Shown: piece after piece, positions 24,181 to 36,114 of the stretch
Layout of the letters: every line of letters starts with the position of its first letter
Position numbering within the stretch: position 1 is the stretch's first letter
Assembly (NCBI GenBank): GCA_030737875.1
Contig: JASFAX010000020.1
Span: 32,378,688-32,442,687 of the forward strand
Direction of reading: 5' to 3'
Source: Allium sativum
Lineage: Eukaryota; Streptophyta; Magnoliopsida; Asparagales; Amaryllidaceae
Length of the DNA: 64,000 bases
Notes under the pieces: model-generated
The model's input: only the letters and a program-made list of their open reading frames with translations
Told to the model about the DNA's origin: nothing
Database searches by the model: none
Position numbers and translations under genes: made by a program

Positions 24181-24994
24181 GGGGGTGGTAGGTATAAAAA
24201 ATGTTTTAGTTTGTCTATTCTCTCATTAAGTGGCCTTGTGCTTCTCTTCGTCTAACACCTTTCCACCATTAAAAATCAAAATATAAGGAGGGAAATTGAA
24301 GATCTACACCATTGGAGCTAGATCTACATTAATTGAAGAGGGTGTTCATTGGATTAAGGAGTTTGGATTCAATTTCTTACCGTCTGAAATCTTGTTCCAT
24401 TAATTTTTGATTGTTTGGGTGAATCGATGAGTGATTTACATCTCTCACATGGATTCAACGAAGTATATGAGTGTTTGTTTATGTTTTTTCATCAAATTTA
24501 AGTGTTTTACCATAGATATACACTATATTAAGTCCATTTTCAAATGAATCACAATATAATTTATTTTAGCAAGTTTAAATTGGTAATTTCGATGCTACTT
24601 CATGTGTATATGCAAGTTAGATCTATAATTTTGTTCATACGATCTTTCACAATGATTTTGGGAATGATTTGCATCATATAAAGTGATGACCGTCATGCTC
24701 ATGTAATTAGCAACCTTCTGACATGTTTATGATTGTATTTGTTGATTTGGTCGAGTTATTTTCGTCCATTGTATCAAAGTTTTGCTCGAAATTGGAGTTG
24801 CATTTGAGTGGTGCAGGTTTTCGGTAATGCGTAGGGGGGTCGGTCGCACCAAAGGTGGGGATTTCTTGGGAAACAAGTCAATAAGTGGGATGAACAAGCA
24901 AGGAGGGTCGGTCGTGTAGGAACTTGGCTCGAGTAAGCATTGGTCTGGAGATGTTCGGTTGAAGCAGAAATAGAAGGGTCGGTCATACATGGCC

Positions 24995-25165
24995 CTGATC
25001 AGTCTGGCGAGCCTACACGTAGATTGTTGGGGTCGGTCGAGCGAGCCTACAGCTATATTGTTGGGGTCTGTCGAGCGAGCCTACAGTTAGATTGTTGAGC
25101 TTGGTCGAGCGAGCCTACAGGTGGATTGTGGGGGTGGATCGAGCGAGCCTACTGGTGGAGTAATT
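24995..25165 (+). repeat. 34-bp minisatellite in 3' LTR
   Basis: About five units with core GGTCGAGCGAGCCTACAG; three successive units are exactly 34 bp apart. Counterpart of 17490-17660. Confidence 0.8.
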
Positions 25166-25504
25166 GGTCGGGTCGATCGTGCATTAAGGCCAAGGTCGGT
25201 CGCATCAATGAGTGGTCGAGCACCAGAAGGTCGGTCGCATAAGGTTATTTTTCTAAAAAAAATTATATTTCTCGGGTACGACCCAGATTTTAAGAAAATA
25301 GCTCGAAAAAAAATCAGTGGCAAACCCCCAAACCCTAGTCGCAGCATAGTGATGTATTTGGCACAGTGATGGCGTGACTTCGAAGTAAACTCAAGTAGGA
25401 AGGCTCAAAGTATAGAAATGTGTTTGTTGATTGATGTAGAACAATGAATGAGGTGACAACTCAAAGGTCGTGAGTTAGTAGATAATGGTTGATCGAGAAG
25501 GTTG

Positions 25505-26110
25505 CATTACAACATAATTGCCTTGTAATAGCACGTGAAAAACGCTATAATAGGCTATCTTAGCATTAGTGATGACGCTATATATCAACATGTTATAATA
25601 GCCCTGTGATATCTTATAGCTCAAATCTAAACGCTATCATACTATACATTTTATAGCATTATCAATATTTTCATAGCATATATTCATTGATATGAAAAAT
25701 GGTTTCCATTTTGTTTTTACAAAAAAATCACTTATTAATAGATCTTTCTATTATAGCATTTTAAATATTTTCATAGCACATATTCATAGCGTTCGGACCT
25801 TGCCATGCTAAAAATAATCTCTTTTTTTATAGCATTATCACTGTTTTTATAGCTTGTATTCAGTGATATGAAAAGTTTTCCATATGGTTTAAATTTAATA
25901 TTGCATTTTCACATTTTGATTCCATAAGTGCAATTTTTTGCTCTAAATATTTTGTATTATATATAGCATTATCAGTGTTTTCGTAGCGCACAGCAAATGA
26001 TATGAAAATGTTTTCCATACTATTTAACTCTTTACGTAGCATTTCACCTTCTATTTCCATAAGTGCAATTTTCCACTATTAATATTTTTAATATATAGCA
26101 CATATTTCAG
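25505..26110 (-). repeat. CACTA terminal repeat and subterminal TATAGC array
   Basis: The terminus is followed by many TATAGC/GCTATA copies. Between about 25640 and 26030 units of roughly 110-150 bp recur with the order TATAGCATTATCA, TTTTCATAGC, ATTCA(T/G)TGATATGAAAA. In En/Spm elements such subterminal arrays bind the element-encoded regulatory protein needed for excision. The binding role is known for the family and not shown here. Confidence 0.7.
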
Positions 26111-28321
26111 CTATAATCTTTATGTAGCAAATCTCGTATTTAATTTTGGGCGCAATTCGAAGAATTAAGCAGTAAATTCACAATCCAAAATTGTCAATAA
26201 CCAAAATTTATTACGAAAAGCATGTTTGATTTCAATTACAAAGTCATAGTTGGTAAGTTTACTACCAAATATAGAAATAAATCAACGTACATATTGTTCA
26301 AACATCGTTCTAAAACAACATTACATGAAATATCTCTTAGTCTTCGGCATGTGACATCATCCGACGTCTAGAACCAGCAATTCACAAGCACACAAGTTCA
26401 TGATGTAGAAATAATTTGAAGGAAAACTGTGAGTAATGGGGAAAATTAGAATGAAATGAAAATGACGCCCTTGGCGGCCCACTTGTATAGACACGTAAAC
26501 GTGCAGACCTATAATGTCCTTCGGTATAATTTTATCATAGTTTATAAGCAAGCAAAAGATATACGATGGTTCCACAGTTTATAAACAGTGATGAATAAAA
26601 CCCAAGGAATTGCAGTCCACTCGTAAGTTTTGAAATGAACAAGAAAACACGCTGTGCTTGTGCTTTCGTTAAAAGAGAAACTTGAACATGTACCATATTA
26701 AAAGAAATCTTGTAGTTATAGGTCATCACAACATCTCCAAAGATTGTCAAGTAGACAGGCTAAACTAGACATGATATTTTTATTTTTAGAAAGTATTTGT
26801 AATTTGATTCAAAATAGAACTACATAGTGCTTTTATAAATGAAGTCAAAAATACTTAGAGGAGAAAACAACTGACCTTGTTATATTTCTTGTTATATCAA
26901 GTGTGTGGATTTCCATGTCAATCTTATCTTTGTTATAATTCTTTTAACATAGCCCTCATTAAATTGGTTGTTAGCTTGTATGGTTTTAAAAATAAGTTCC
27001 ATTTAGAAATGATGAGTAGGATGGAATTTTCAACAAATAATTCCAAGAGTGAAAACAAGTAATACAGTTTGACATGATAGAACGGTTATAAAAGCATCAA
27101 CAATTTTTTTTCTCCTTTATGTTTTCTAGTTAGTTTATTCCACATAAATGCATATGGCAATATAATTACAGGAAAAGCTGTTTACTAGAAATATCACATT
27201 GCGTCTTGTTTATTTCTTTATGTGCCGTTACAAAGAATACACTTGAAATATCATGCAAGCAATAATGTTTAGAAAGATAAACTATTGTTTGTACGTATGA
27301 CAGTGTAATAGGAAAATATAGAAAATTCAAACTGATAAAATCACTTAGCACCATAGCATCCAAAATTCAATCCCAAACGAATTACTACCAAATCCAATAA
27401 TCAATATACCCAGTAACAATTCTACATATCCTGATGCGAAATTACTCTGCAGATGCGAGATTACTTGTGCCATAACGAATCCATTTCTATGTACTGACTA
27501 CTATCACTGATTTTTACCCAGCTAAGCACATCTTGCTCGTCCAACCTCAGTCACACAGCCATATCATATATCAACAAATAGAACTAACAAACATAAGGGA
27601 CAATTAAGTTAATTTAGAAGGGAACCTAGGGAAAAACTGTTACTGGCTCCAAGATTTGACAAATAGTGAATGGTGTGGTAACCATTTCTCTCTTTTAGTT
27701 GATCTGCAAGTTAATTTTAAGAAAATCTGAATAAAATGATAGTTTTTGAAGAATTTGCATTGGGAAAAGCTCCAAAATCTGTATGCCATACCGCGGTATT
27801 AGAGGATGTAAGACTAGGTGCTCTAAGCAACATGCAAGAAAGCATATTTTGTCAATAATAAGTTAATAATGTTCCACAACCGTTTCTCTTTACATAATTA
27901 AAGGTGGAAAAATAATCACATTTTGCATTATAGTTATGTAGTTAATGATAGTGTTATCTTATTCAACTAGATCTTTATTTTGAATTCTCTATATATCTAA
28001 TCAATGATTTTTTTAGTAGGACCTTACCCTACAATTTATTGCTAAATCATTTGTGCTGATGCCCTTACATAAGAGTGAGCGATCAGTTTTATAAACTAAT
28101 ATATAAGATTTGAGGATTTGTACGTAGTTTTATTTGACTTTCTTTCAATATTAAATATCAAATTTGGGAAGAAAAAAAAAACCTTCACATTTTCTGAAGT
28201 GAATTGCTAAAATTACTCAAATATTTTCTTTTTAAGGCCACTGAAAAAGGTTACGTGTTTCATAATTAATAATTCACTACTGGTTAATGTGTATATGATA
28301 ATTTCTTATGTAGTCCAGTAA
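26111..28321. other. CACTA 3' region, no recognised gene
   Basis: AT-rich sequence between the subterminal repeats and the open frame at 28322. Only short frames without family features are present. It may hold intron, untranslated or captured sequence. Confidence 0.4.
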
Positions 28322-28543
28322 GACGGCCCAAGTAAAATGATACTTGCACTATGCATCATATATCTAACTAAACAGGTAACAACATATAAATTTGGGATAG
28401 TCCTAAGCTACAAAAACATCAGACTTGTACCAAGAGAAGATTGCAATCAAGTGATTGTAGACATGAACACATGGGACACACTATGGGAGACAAAGACATC
28501 AAGCCCATACGGAGACAACCTCACCCGTTTGGACAACCATGGC
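28322..28543 (+). pseudogene. Unknown plus-strand frame, left half, split by a solo LTR
   Basis: Open from 28322 (stop at 28319-28321), first ATG 28337. It encodes about 70 codons including VPREDCNQVIVDMNTWDTLW and ends at HG (28538-28543), where the solo LTR is inserted. When the LTR and one copy of the ATGGC duplication are removed, the frame continues without a shift into 31830-32045. No family is recognised. It lies antisense to the CACTA gene and downstream of its last seen exon, so captured host sequence or a chance frame are both possible. Confidence 0.35.
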
Positions 28544-29144
28544 TGAAACACCCCACCATCCACTAAGTTCACTCACAAGGGACTGCCTTAACTTTGGTGG
28601 AGGTTTGTAAGTAAAAGTCACATATAAAACACAAGACAGATATAAACACATATATATAAGCAGCGGAAAACATCAGACTTTTATTTCATAAAATACTTGT
28701 TCATGCAACACATTTCCATAATTGTCCCACAACAACTTCCAAAACATTATAACATCATTTCTGTCTTGGATTTTAAATAAAGAAGCATAAAACGTGATAA
28801 AAACTGTATAAATCCCCATAGAGTGTGACCAACAGCCATAGCCAAGGAAAGAGACTCCAAACCGTACATCAACTATCTTGAAACTTTTAGAGAATCTGAC
28901 TAAGCTGAGCTATTTCCTCCCTGTGGACCTAGGGGGAAACGGAAGAAAAGGAGACAAAAGAAAATATGGTCGGACATAAAGCCTGGTAAGTCTAGTGACT
29001 CTTCATTATGAAAATAAGAATAAGGGCATGATAGGTATAAACAGGAACAGGAAAGTATCATAAACTAGATAAGGTAGTTCTGAAACGAATATACTATCGC
29101 ACCCCACACTATCTCTGCACCTACTTGTATTATCTTAACTGTCA

Positions 29145-29335
29145 CCCCATACTGAGGGTGAAGTGATCCCATTTCTAAAGATGCACCCTATGCTGAGGGT
29201 AAAGTGATCCCATTTCTAAAGATGCACCCTATGCTGAGGGTAAAGTGATCCCGTTTCTAAAGATGCACCCTATGCTAAGGGTAAAGTAATCTCGTTTCTA
29301 AAGATGCACCCTATGCTGAGGGTAAAGTGATCCCC
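29145..29335 (-). repeat. 41-bp minisatellite in the solo LTR
   Basis: About 4.6 copies, unit containing CCCTATGCTGAGGGTAAAGT and GATCCCATTTCTAAAGATGC, with exact 41-bp spacing (for example 29145 and 29309 are four units apart). Only a single-copy equivalent is seen in the sister LTRs (near 46530 and 52820). Confidence 0.85.
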
Positions 29336-31500
29336 TTATTTTAAAGATCGGCTCCTACTCGCATAATCATCTGTGTCTTATGGCTCCCAGAAATGGGGTG
29401 TATCAAGTCCCATGGTGGCAACCCCGACACAGAACTTAGAATGCATATGTTATACTACTGGTGCCCCTAGTGCCCTGTTTGTCTGCTCCGAAGTGTGTGC
29501 ACGCCCGCACTCCGTTAGAACCCACACCGTTGCACCCACCGCCGTCGCTTTGACCGCTTACAATCAGCCCAGTAATCGTGCCCCACCCTGCCTAGTTTCA
29601 GGGTACCATGATACCTAATTGGGTTACTGCTGAAATGGGCCCCCGTTACTAGGGTTGTCTAGTCAAACATGCTAAGTGGTTAAGTATCTTTATTTACCTA
29701 ACCCCACCCATCAATTTCATTAACATGTTGAATTGGTTAAGTGTTTTAGTTAACTTAACCCTACCATCTGTCCTTAGCCTTTTAAAGCACCGACCACTCA
29801 CATTAGACAGATATTGTTACGGTTACTAGATGTCCCGGTCGGTTCCGGGCAGATTTACACCGTAACTCAGTCTAACCTCGGGTCCTTATTGGGCTCAATG
29901 CTTAACCACCCACATTGGATAGGTATTGTTGTGACTACTTGACAGCCGGGCGGGTCCGGTTAGATTTACATCACAACTCAATCCAACCTCGTGTTAAGCA
30001 TATTCGTATTTTCTAAATTTACATATTTGTCTTTATCACTTAATATATGTAAATTTGTCAACAATTAAATGCTGTGGCCCACTTTCCAAGTTTAACCTTT
30101 TTGGTATAAAGAATTTATACCATTTAAATGCCACCAATTTTGGCACGTGACAAGCATGCCAATTTCATATATTTTTATGACAAGTTTTCTAATATTCCCA
30201 ACGTTACCCCATTTAAACATTAGGCTAACAATCTTAGCCTAATTTTCGTTCGCATACTTTTTAACATATGATTTTAGGCTAAAAATTTAGCCTAATTTAG
30301 CACACACAAATTGGCATAAGGGAATTCACAAACATAAACATAACATAGGTGTAAACTTGGCATTTTTGGCATAATCAATATGAACAGCATAGGTGTGAAC
30401 TTGCAAAATAGCCAACATGAATGTCATAGATGTGATCTTGCAAAATAGTCAATATACATATATGTGAATTTTCAACGTAGCCTAAATCAATTTTACATAT
30501 ATGTGAATTTACATTGAAATAAGGGTCTAACCATATAGGTGTCACATAAAATGGCATATTTGGACTTATACAAACTAGGGTTTAAACATGTTTAACTTGG
30601 CATAATGTCAACCACAAAACTAACATGTTGTATATTCACCAAAATGTCCAATTTTAACATCTAATCATATTGCCTATTTCAACATGAAACTTGCATAGTT
30701 TATGTAACCCAAACGGTACTCAACATAGATCCAATTATACTTGCAAATAAACATAAGAATGTGTTCCTAGATTTTGAGTCATGTAGGCATAAGAGGTCTC
30801 AAATCTAGAACATGTTTACATAAGCCTTAATTTAGACTTAGAGAATGTATATAGTCCATGCCATAGACATAAACATAAAGGGATCAAATTCTAATTTTTG
30901 CCACAAACTTGCAAGTGCCATTATTTTCATATACAATTGTCCAATAGGCTTGCATCAATCAATTTAGGCCACAAATATCAATACACAAGTCATGACAGAA
31001 TCATTACAATACACAGAATTTGTATCATTATTATACAATAACACAATTCCACATCCAATTTACATCGAAGTAGTTCTTAGTTTTATTCTCATCGGAAAAA
31101 TCACTATACTTACAATGAACGACAAACTTGGATTCTGGATTCTGAATTCTGGATTTGAAATGCTTTCCTTTGGGTAGACTAACGTTGCGTTGACTAATTT
31201 GATTAAGCTTTAGTTCTCTTCTAAATTTGATTCGTCCCTAAGCTCCTTTCCCGTGACGGCTACGCTCAATTCCTTCCCTTCAGCATGACGACTCCAATCT
31301 TATTTTATTTTATTTTTTGTGAATTTTAGTTGAGACTTAGGGTGTATATATAGATTTTTAGATTGTTTTGAGCCGTCAGATGAAGACAGGAGGAATCTAG
31401 ACCATACAAAGTCCAAAGAGCCAATCAAGAGGTGACATGTCAGCCCTAATGACACACCGAGCCACAGAAATTCGAGCCAGAGCCAGACCCAGCAAGCCAG

Positions 31501-31574
31501 GTCGACCAGGTAGGTCGACTGGCAGGTCGACCCTATGGTCGACCTGGTCCCTGGGCGGGAATTTTCCCGCCCAG
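31501..31574 (-). promoter_or_regulatory. GTCGAC cluster and E2F-like palindrome in U3 of the solo LTR
   Basis: Four GTCGAC sites at 31501, 31514, 31526 and 31538 are followed by a 24-bp palindrome at 31551-31574 with one central mismatch. The palindrome arms contain TTTCCCGC and GCGGGAAT. TTTCCCGC fits the E2F consensus TTTSSCGC. A TATA-like CTATATATACAC lies on the minus strand near 31350-31339, so the cluster is upstream in U3. Regulation is inferred. Confidence 0.55.
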
Positions 31575-31824
31575 CCCAGTTTGAGCTTATTTTTCGAATT
31601 TTTAACTTGAAACCGAGCTGTTTGAATTTTAAATTTTTTTCTGAAACTTCCGAAGGTCATAACTCCTTCATACGGAGTCCGATTCATGCAAACTCAGACT
31701 CTATCTCAAGCAGAATTCCGAGATGAACACAACGGTGTAACCCGTTTCCCTTAATTCTTTCATTTAGAATTAACTATACTTTAATTTGTTAAGTTACAGT
31801 TAACGGAAAACTTGGGGTGTTACA

Positions 31825-32045
31825 ATGGCGAGTTCTTGATCATGCACAATAGAAGAGATGTACTGTGGTGGAGGACAGGAGTGCGATCTAAAGAACCGGC
31901 AATTTACACGAATTCCCAAGGTATTTACCCAATAACAGTTTTTAATGGACTGGTGATGAAGGTGAGAATGTTTAACCCTTTCGACTCGAGTGGGGTTAGA
32001 GAACCAGGTTTTAGAAATACAAAGCACAATGCAGTAACTCGCTAA
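31825..32045 (+). pseudogene. Unknown plus-strand frame, right half
   Basis: From 31830 the frame continues the one at 28322-28543: about 72 codons starting EFLIMHNRRDVLWWRTG and ending at a TAA at 32043-32045. The segment MKVRMFNPFDSSGVREPGF has a faint resemblance in spacing to the DUF4216 module of CACTA TNP2 proteins. It is too weak to name, and the strand is opposite to the CACTA gene. Confidence 0.3.
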
Positions 32046-32286
32046 ACCAGTATTTACTTTTAACAGGGTCAAATTTGAGGACTGAAATAATGCATATTAC
32101 ATACAAATTGTTCCAATCGGTTTTGAAAACAAAAATCCTATTGAACACACATCGCTTACGAATTTTTCCTTTTTTTAAAATCATTTGATAGAAGATATAT
32201 TTGAGGTATGAAACAGACGTTGGCCTTTACCAGCATTTGTCTGACCAAGCATCGAATCTCGCAAATTACGGGTTGGCAATTGATAC

Positions 32287-32365
<79 letters not shown>

Positions 32366-32989
32366 GCTTTCAATGCACAAATAAGCATCGATTAACCAAT
32401 ACAATGCTTCCATTCACTCAGTAATGATCTCACCAAATTTACCAACACAATATGGATAGACTGTTACTTACACATGTATTCTAACTATATCTCCAAAACT
32501 GACACGTGCATTGCTTTTTGATCTTGTAGCATAAAAACAAATATGTATAACTTTGGTTTTCCTTAATTGCTCATCTACATATTTAATAAACAGAACAAGT
32601 ATATCATATGTCAAACATTATCATTTTGTCTAATTACTTACTCACATAGATTTTATACCATTATATGATGATAGTTGGGCACTTGATGAGGGAGGATCTA
32701 GTGTTCTGTTATGCACTATCGTTTAGGAATCAAATTTATAACAGTACATATCTAAGGATGTATGTAGAATATTTTTTTGTCATTAATCCTAAAAGAAAAA
32801 TAAAATAAAATAGGGACATGAAAACTATTAAAAAATTACCTCCATAAGTAGCCAAAGTCCACGTCTATTTTCCCAGGACGATCAATTACCTATATAAGAA
32901 GGATATTTGATTCGTAAATTCAGAATTTTATATTTGAACAATATTTTTTAACAATAATAAGATGCCTACTAGAAGATGAATCCGTTACA
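32046..32989. other. Non-coding CACTA interior
   Basis: AT-rich, with a (TAA)n microsatellite at 32290-32365 and no supported gene. The Asn-rich and Ile-rich frames across the microsatellite are artefacts of the repeat. Confidence 0.5.
32290..32365. repeat. (TAA)n microsatellite
   Basis: About 25 uninterrupted TAA/ATA units. Confidence 0.95.
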
Positions 32990-33130
32990 ATATTTGCCAT
33001 AGGCCAAGCTATTGTAGAGCCAATGGCAGCTTAAATGCATTCAAACTCAGCCGTAGTTCTCCACAAACTTGCAGCTTGAACTGTTGCATTGTCAACACAA
33101 ACTCGAGCCACACCCTCTCATAACGGGACG
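32990..33130 (-). pseudogene. CACTA gene, C-terminal repeat module 3
   Basis: The minus-strand translation gives VCVDNATVQAASLWRTTAEF followed, after a stop, by AAIGSTIAWPMANIVTD. The GxxIAWPxxxIV signature ends each repeat module of plant En/Spm-type proteins. One in-frame stop is present. It is the most 3' recognisable piece of the gene that starts at 54601. Confidence 0.6.
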
Positions 33131-33394
33131 AAACATACCATTATTTTTGGGTGGGTCGAAGCCACGCGTCCCTCGACAATTATATTTCTCGTTCCAAATA
33201 TATCAACCAACTTATATTTATTCGATGTAGAATTTGCAACCTACCAAGTAATAATAATAATTTGATTATATAAACTACTTGAAACACATTATCTTGCAAA
33301 TGAAGAGGAACAAATATTTGAACAATAAATGATATATTACCATAGGTATTGATTCCTGGTTCGTAAAAGGACTGAAATATGCTTGAGTGCTTAC

Positions 33395-33500
33395 TTTTTC
33401 AACAACCACTTTAGATTCTGGCGAAGCTACTTTTTTACCAACGGCTTCCCCAACGTATCTCATATTAGTTGTCGGTTTCCATAAAAAAGCCTTCAAATTT
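33395..33500 (-). pseudogene. CACTA gene, C-terminal repeat module 2
   Basis: The minus-strand frame reads MRYVGEAVGKKVASPESKVV, matching the ...GxxVAWPxxxV module end with Trp replaced by Ser. It is followed by a consensus donor AAA|GTAAGC at 33395/33394. Upstream of it is AT-rich intron-like sequence. Confidence 0.6.
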
Positions 33501-33899
33501 TATTTTTTTGGATTGTCTATCGACACTAGCTTGGCAGATGGTCCAAGAGGTATATAATTAAAAAGGTTTTTCGGATCACTATCGTAGATTCATTCTTCCC
33601 CAACAAATTCTTCACTTCCTATCCAATCATATATCTTGCATTTATTATATTCGCTTCCATTCTGGAAAAATAACAATTTTTCTATCAATTACAAAGATTA
33701 TAATAAGGTAACACAAATTTTTAATATCTTGGCTCGAAACCTCGCATAATATTTTTGCGCCACTAAAGGAAAACTTTTCTTTATGTTTAACAAAAATACA
33801 CACATTTTCACTTATTTTTAATGGCTTGGGGTAAACAAATATATAACAAAAATGTATTATTTTTATTTTATAGCTACAATAGAAACTAAATTAAAATGT

Positions 33900-34168
33900 T
33901 ACCATGGTGTCTTCTTTTTCTTTTTCTGACGTCCGCACAATTACTCTATCAGCTGGCCATGCTACTATCATATTCTTAGCTTCTCTGACTCACGTCATTC
34001 CAGCTGCGGTACTCCACAAATAAGCATATGTTATCTTAGGAAATTCTATCAAAATTTTCATATCATTAGGTCCTGAAGGAAATTGATGTACAAACTCATT
34101 CGTGTAACAGGTTAAAACTCTTCGTTCGATAACTATTTCATCACACACATTACAATCTAATGAATCAC
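33900..34168 (-). pseudogene. CACTA gene, C-terminal repeat module 1
   Basis: The minus-strand frame includes DEIVIERRVLTCYTNEFVHQ, then FPSGPNDMKILIEF and AYLWSTAAGMT, and after stops and a shift NMIVAWPADRVIVRT. This is the full length of the repeated module of plant En/Spm-type proteins (VxxGxV...VHxxPLGP...VxVxxxxxAxLW...VAWPxDRV). At least two stops or shifts break it. Confidence 0.65.
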
Positions 34169-34642
34169 ATTGTTAATGCATTTTATCCAAAATACCCTAT
34201 GATTAATAAAAAAAACTAAAAATCATATTAAAACCAATAAACAAATGGTGCAATATGACTTAAAATTACCATTTCAGATGTGCTGGGATCAGTCCGATTT
34301 TGTACACCATAATAAATTAGTAAATAGGTTAGGGTTTTATAACACAAACACTCTAAACAATAATAAACAGTATCATATAATGAACAAACTATTGATATTT
34401 ACCAGATTGCTCGCTAGCATGCGAATTGTCTACTTTAATTCCAAAATAGTATTTTGATGGCCAGTTAATTTCTTATCATTAGCCTGTGATAAAATGAACT
34501 TGGTGAGAGTTATTCCTCCTTTCATTGCTCTTAAGCACCCAGGCTTATCTTGTCCTAGCACTTGCTAAAGAGCATCATTGCTTGGTAAACTAGATTGTGA
34601 TTCACTTTCACAACGTTTTATCTTCTCCTATAATAAATATGT

Positions 34643-34644
<2 letters not shown>

Positions 34645-34736
<92 letters not shown>

Positions 34737-34744
34737 GTGTGTGT
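34645..34744. repeat. Compound (AT)n(GT)n microsatellite
   Basis: About 24 AT units followed by about 25 GT units with one GC interruption, inside CACTA intron or spacer. The short frames over it are meaningless. Confidence 0.95.
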
Positions 34745-34867
34745 ATATACGAGTGTCAGTTTATGTACTAACAAACAAGTAGACTGAGAATCAAATGCGC
34801 AGTTTTTGAAAAGTTAACTAAATAAAAATAATTTTTAATAGGACAATAAGCAATGAAAAACTCTTAC

Positions 34868-34975
34868 AATAATGTTAGCAACATCCTTGTTAACCAGTTC
34901 TCCAGTTTTTCGAATGCGAGATTTAATCCAAAATTTTGACCTACAAATGGAAGAAGGATCCTCGCTCTGTATTTT
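34868..34975 (-). pseudogene. CACTA gene exon 4
   Basis: Bounded by acceptor TAATGCAG| (before 34975) and donor ATT|GTAAGAG (after 34868). It encodes KIQSEDPSSICRSKFWIKSR, then IRKTGELVNKDVANII, the plant-transposon motif seen as R.xxWIKxxxKKxGxxVNxxVAxxI after the THTCSRKG block. No stop lies inside the exon, but the joining phase with exon 3 no longer fits, which shows decay at the junction. Confidence 0.7.
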
Positions 34976-35082
34976 CTGCATTAAAAAGATGATCAAATTT
35001 AAGATATATTTAGCATTAATTAAAAATGAATATATGAAATAAGCTAACTCATACACTATTTAATTCCAAAATATTTTCTCAC

Positions 35083-35171
35083 CATATATCAGTTAGTAGA
35101 GCCATCCCTTTGCGGCTGCATGTATGTGGCATTTGTTTTCGTTTCATAGCTTTGTACTTCTCACTTCGTAT
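35083..35171 (-). pseudogene. CACTA gene exon 3 (PHTCSRKG motif)
   Basis: Acceptor TTTTTTTAG| before 35171 and donor ATG|GTGAGA after 35083. It encodes IRSEKYKAMKRKQMPHTCSR then KGMALLTDI. The sequence K.RRxxQxPHTCSRKGMARL is a hallmark of the En/Spm-type protein (Pfam Transposase_24 region). No internal stop. Confidence 0.75.
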
Positions 35172-35605
35172 CTAAAAAAATGTTGTTGTAATTGTCAAAT
35201 CATTATAGTGCATATAGTTTTGACTTATAGCATTAAAAATAATAATAATTTAAGTATCTCCTTATATCCAAATTTAGATTGCTAATGGAAATGTCCTCAC
35301 AAAAATCTTTAACAGCGCGCTTTGTTAAATCTTTCCCACTATTTGTTCAAATTCAGATGGATAAGCTTACTTGTTAATGTATGACATCTTATACCCACTC
35401 ACTATCCACCAGCTTGAAATTTTAAATGAAACCGGGATTGAACCAACATTCATGAATCTTTCACATATTTATGTTTGTGTGCATCTTATGATTAATACAC
35501 CATGTTATGGAATAATTTGTCATATCAATAGTATGTATTTTGATGTATTTGCCATGCAACTCCAATTACAGTACTGATTCCTGGATTATGTAAGTATTTG
35601 TTTAC

Positions 35606-35823
35606 CTTAAAAGCCGAATTTGTTTTCAACTCCACAAAATCTGTCCATTCCTTCTTGGTGTCAATGTCACGTGGCTTTAACTATACTATTTGCTCTTTGG
35701 TTTTTGCTTTTACCTACTGCCTAACAAATCTACTTTTTGAGCCCCTCCAAATGGATCTCATTTGCTGGAATATATACACTTTGTGCCAGTCTTCGTCCAA
35801 TTTGAATCTAGCCAAATACCAGT
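35606..35823 (-). pseudogene. CACTA gene exon 2
   Basis: Acceptor CATTCTTCAG| before 35823 and donor AAG|GTAAAC after 35606. It encodes ARFKLDEDWHKVYIFQQMRS, IWRGSKSRFVRQ, and after a stop LKPRDIDTKKEWTDFVELKT. This is the QQMGxxWRxxKSRxVxQ...LxPxxxxxxEWxxFVxxKT region that precedes the PHTCSRKG motif in plant En/Spm proteins. Two in-frame stops (TAG) are visible. Between this exon and exon 1 lie about 18.3 kb, of which about 15.2 kb is the inserted copia and gypsy elements. Confidence 0.75.
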
Positions 35824-36078
35824 CTGAAGAATGAAGAATGAAAAGCACGGTTAATCAAGGTGATGGTAATGTCTCTTGATATGATCAATTCAAATTTGAT
35901 ATTAATATAAAGATATAACAACTACAGAAAAAACATAGATACATGTGGGTATATTGGTTAGCACTATATATGACACAAAAGAATGGTCATTGACATCCAT
36001 TAAATATAAATGCGCAAATTCATAGTATGCTCAAGAATACTACTTATATGAAAATGCACTATCTATCAGTCATGAGTT

Positions 36079-36114
<36 letters not shown>

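Larger units (their letters stand above)
23792..25504 (+). mobile_element. Chromovirus 3' LTR, interrupted by the CACTA element
   Basis: It starts TGGAACAGCCCGCACTTTAT after the PPT. TATA box at 24173-24180. The alignment with the 5' LTR stays in register up to ATGGTTGATCGAGAAGGTTG (ending 25504), equivalent to about 17929-17948. The 5' LTR continues there with CTTAGGCTATATAAAG, whereas here CATTACAACATAATTGCC (the CACTA end) begins. The last 1.16 kb of the LTR is displaced beyond the window. Confidence 0.8.
28544..31824 (-). mobile_element. Solo LTR of the 3.8-kb LTR gypsy family (-), 3281 bp
   Basis: Plus view: it starts TGAAACACCCCACC at 28544 and ends CTTGGGGTGTTACA at 31824, so the LTR reads TGTAACACCCC...GGTGTTTCA on the minus strand. 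The flanking duplication ATGGC (28539-28543 and 31825-31829) is perfect. It is homologous to the LTRs at 43598 and 49906, for example GGGAAACGGGTTACACC and GCTTGAGATAGAGTCTGA on the minus strand. No internal sequence remains, so LTR-LTR recombination is inferred. It contains a 41-bp minisatellite (29145-29335) and a palindrome cluster (31501-31574). Confidence 0.85.

Noticed and set aside
31825..32045. DUF4216 domain of a CACTA TNP2 protein
   Set aside because: Only weak spacing similarity around MKVRMFNPFDSSGV, and on the strand opposite to the CACTA gene.
32156..32413. Poly-Ile and poly-Asn proteins
   Set aside because: Frames produced only by the (TAA)n microsatellite.
34578..34787. IYIYIY/VCVCVC protein
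   Set aside because: Product of the (AT)n(GT)n repeat; no coding content outside it.
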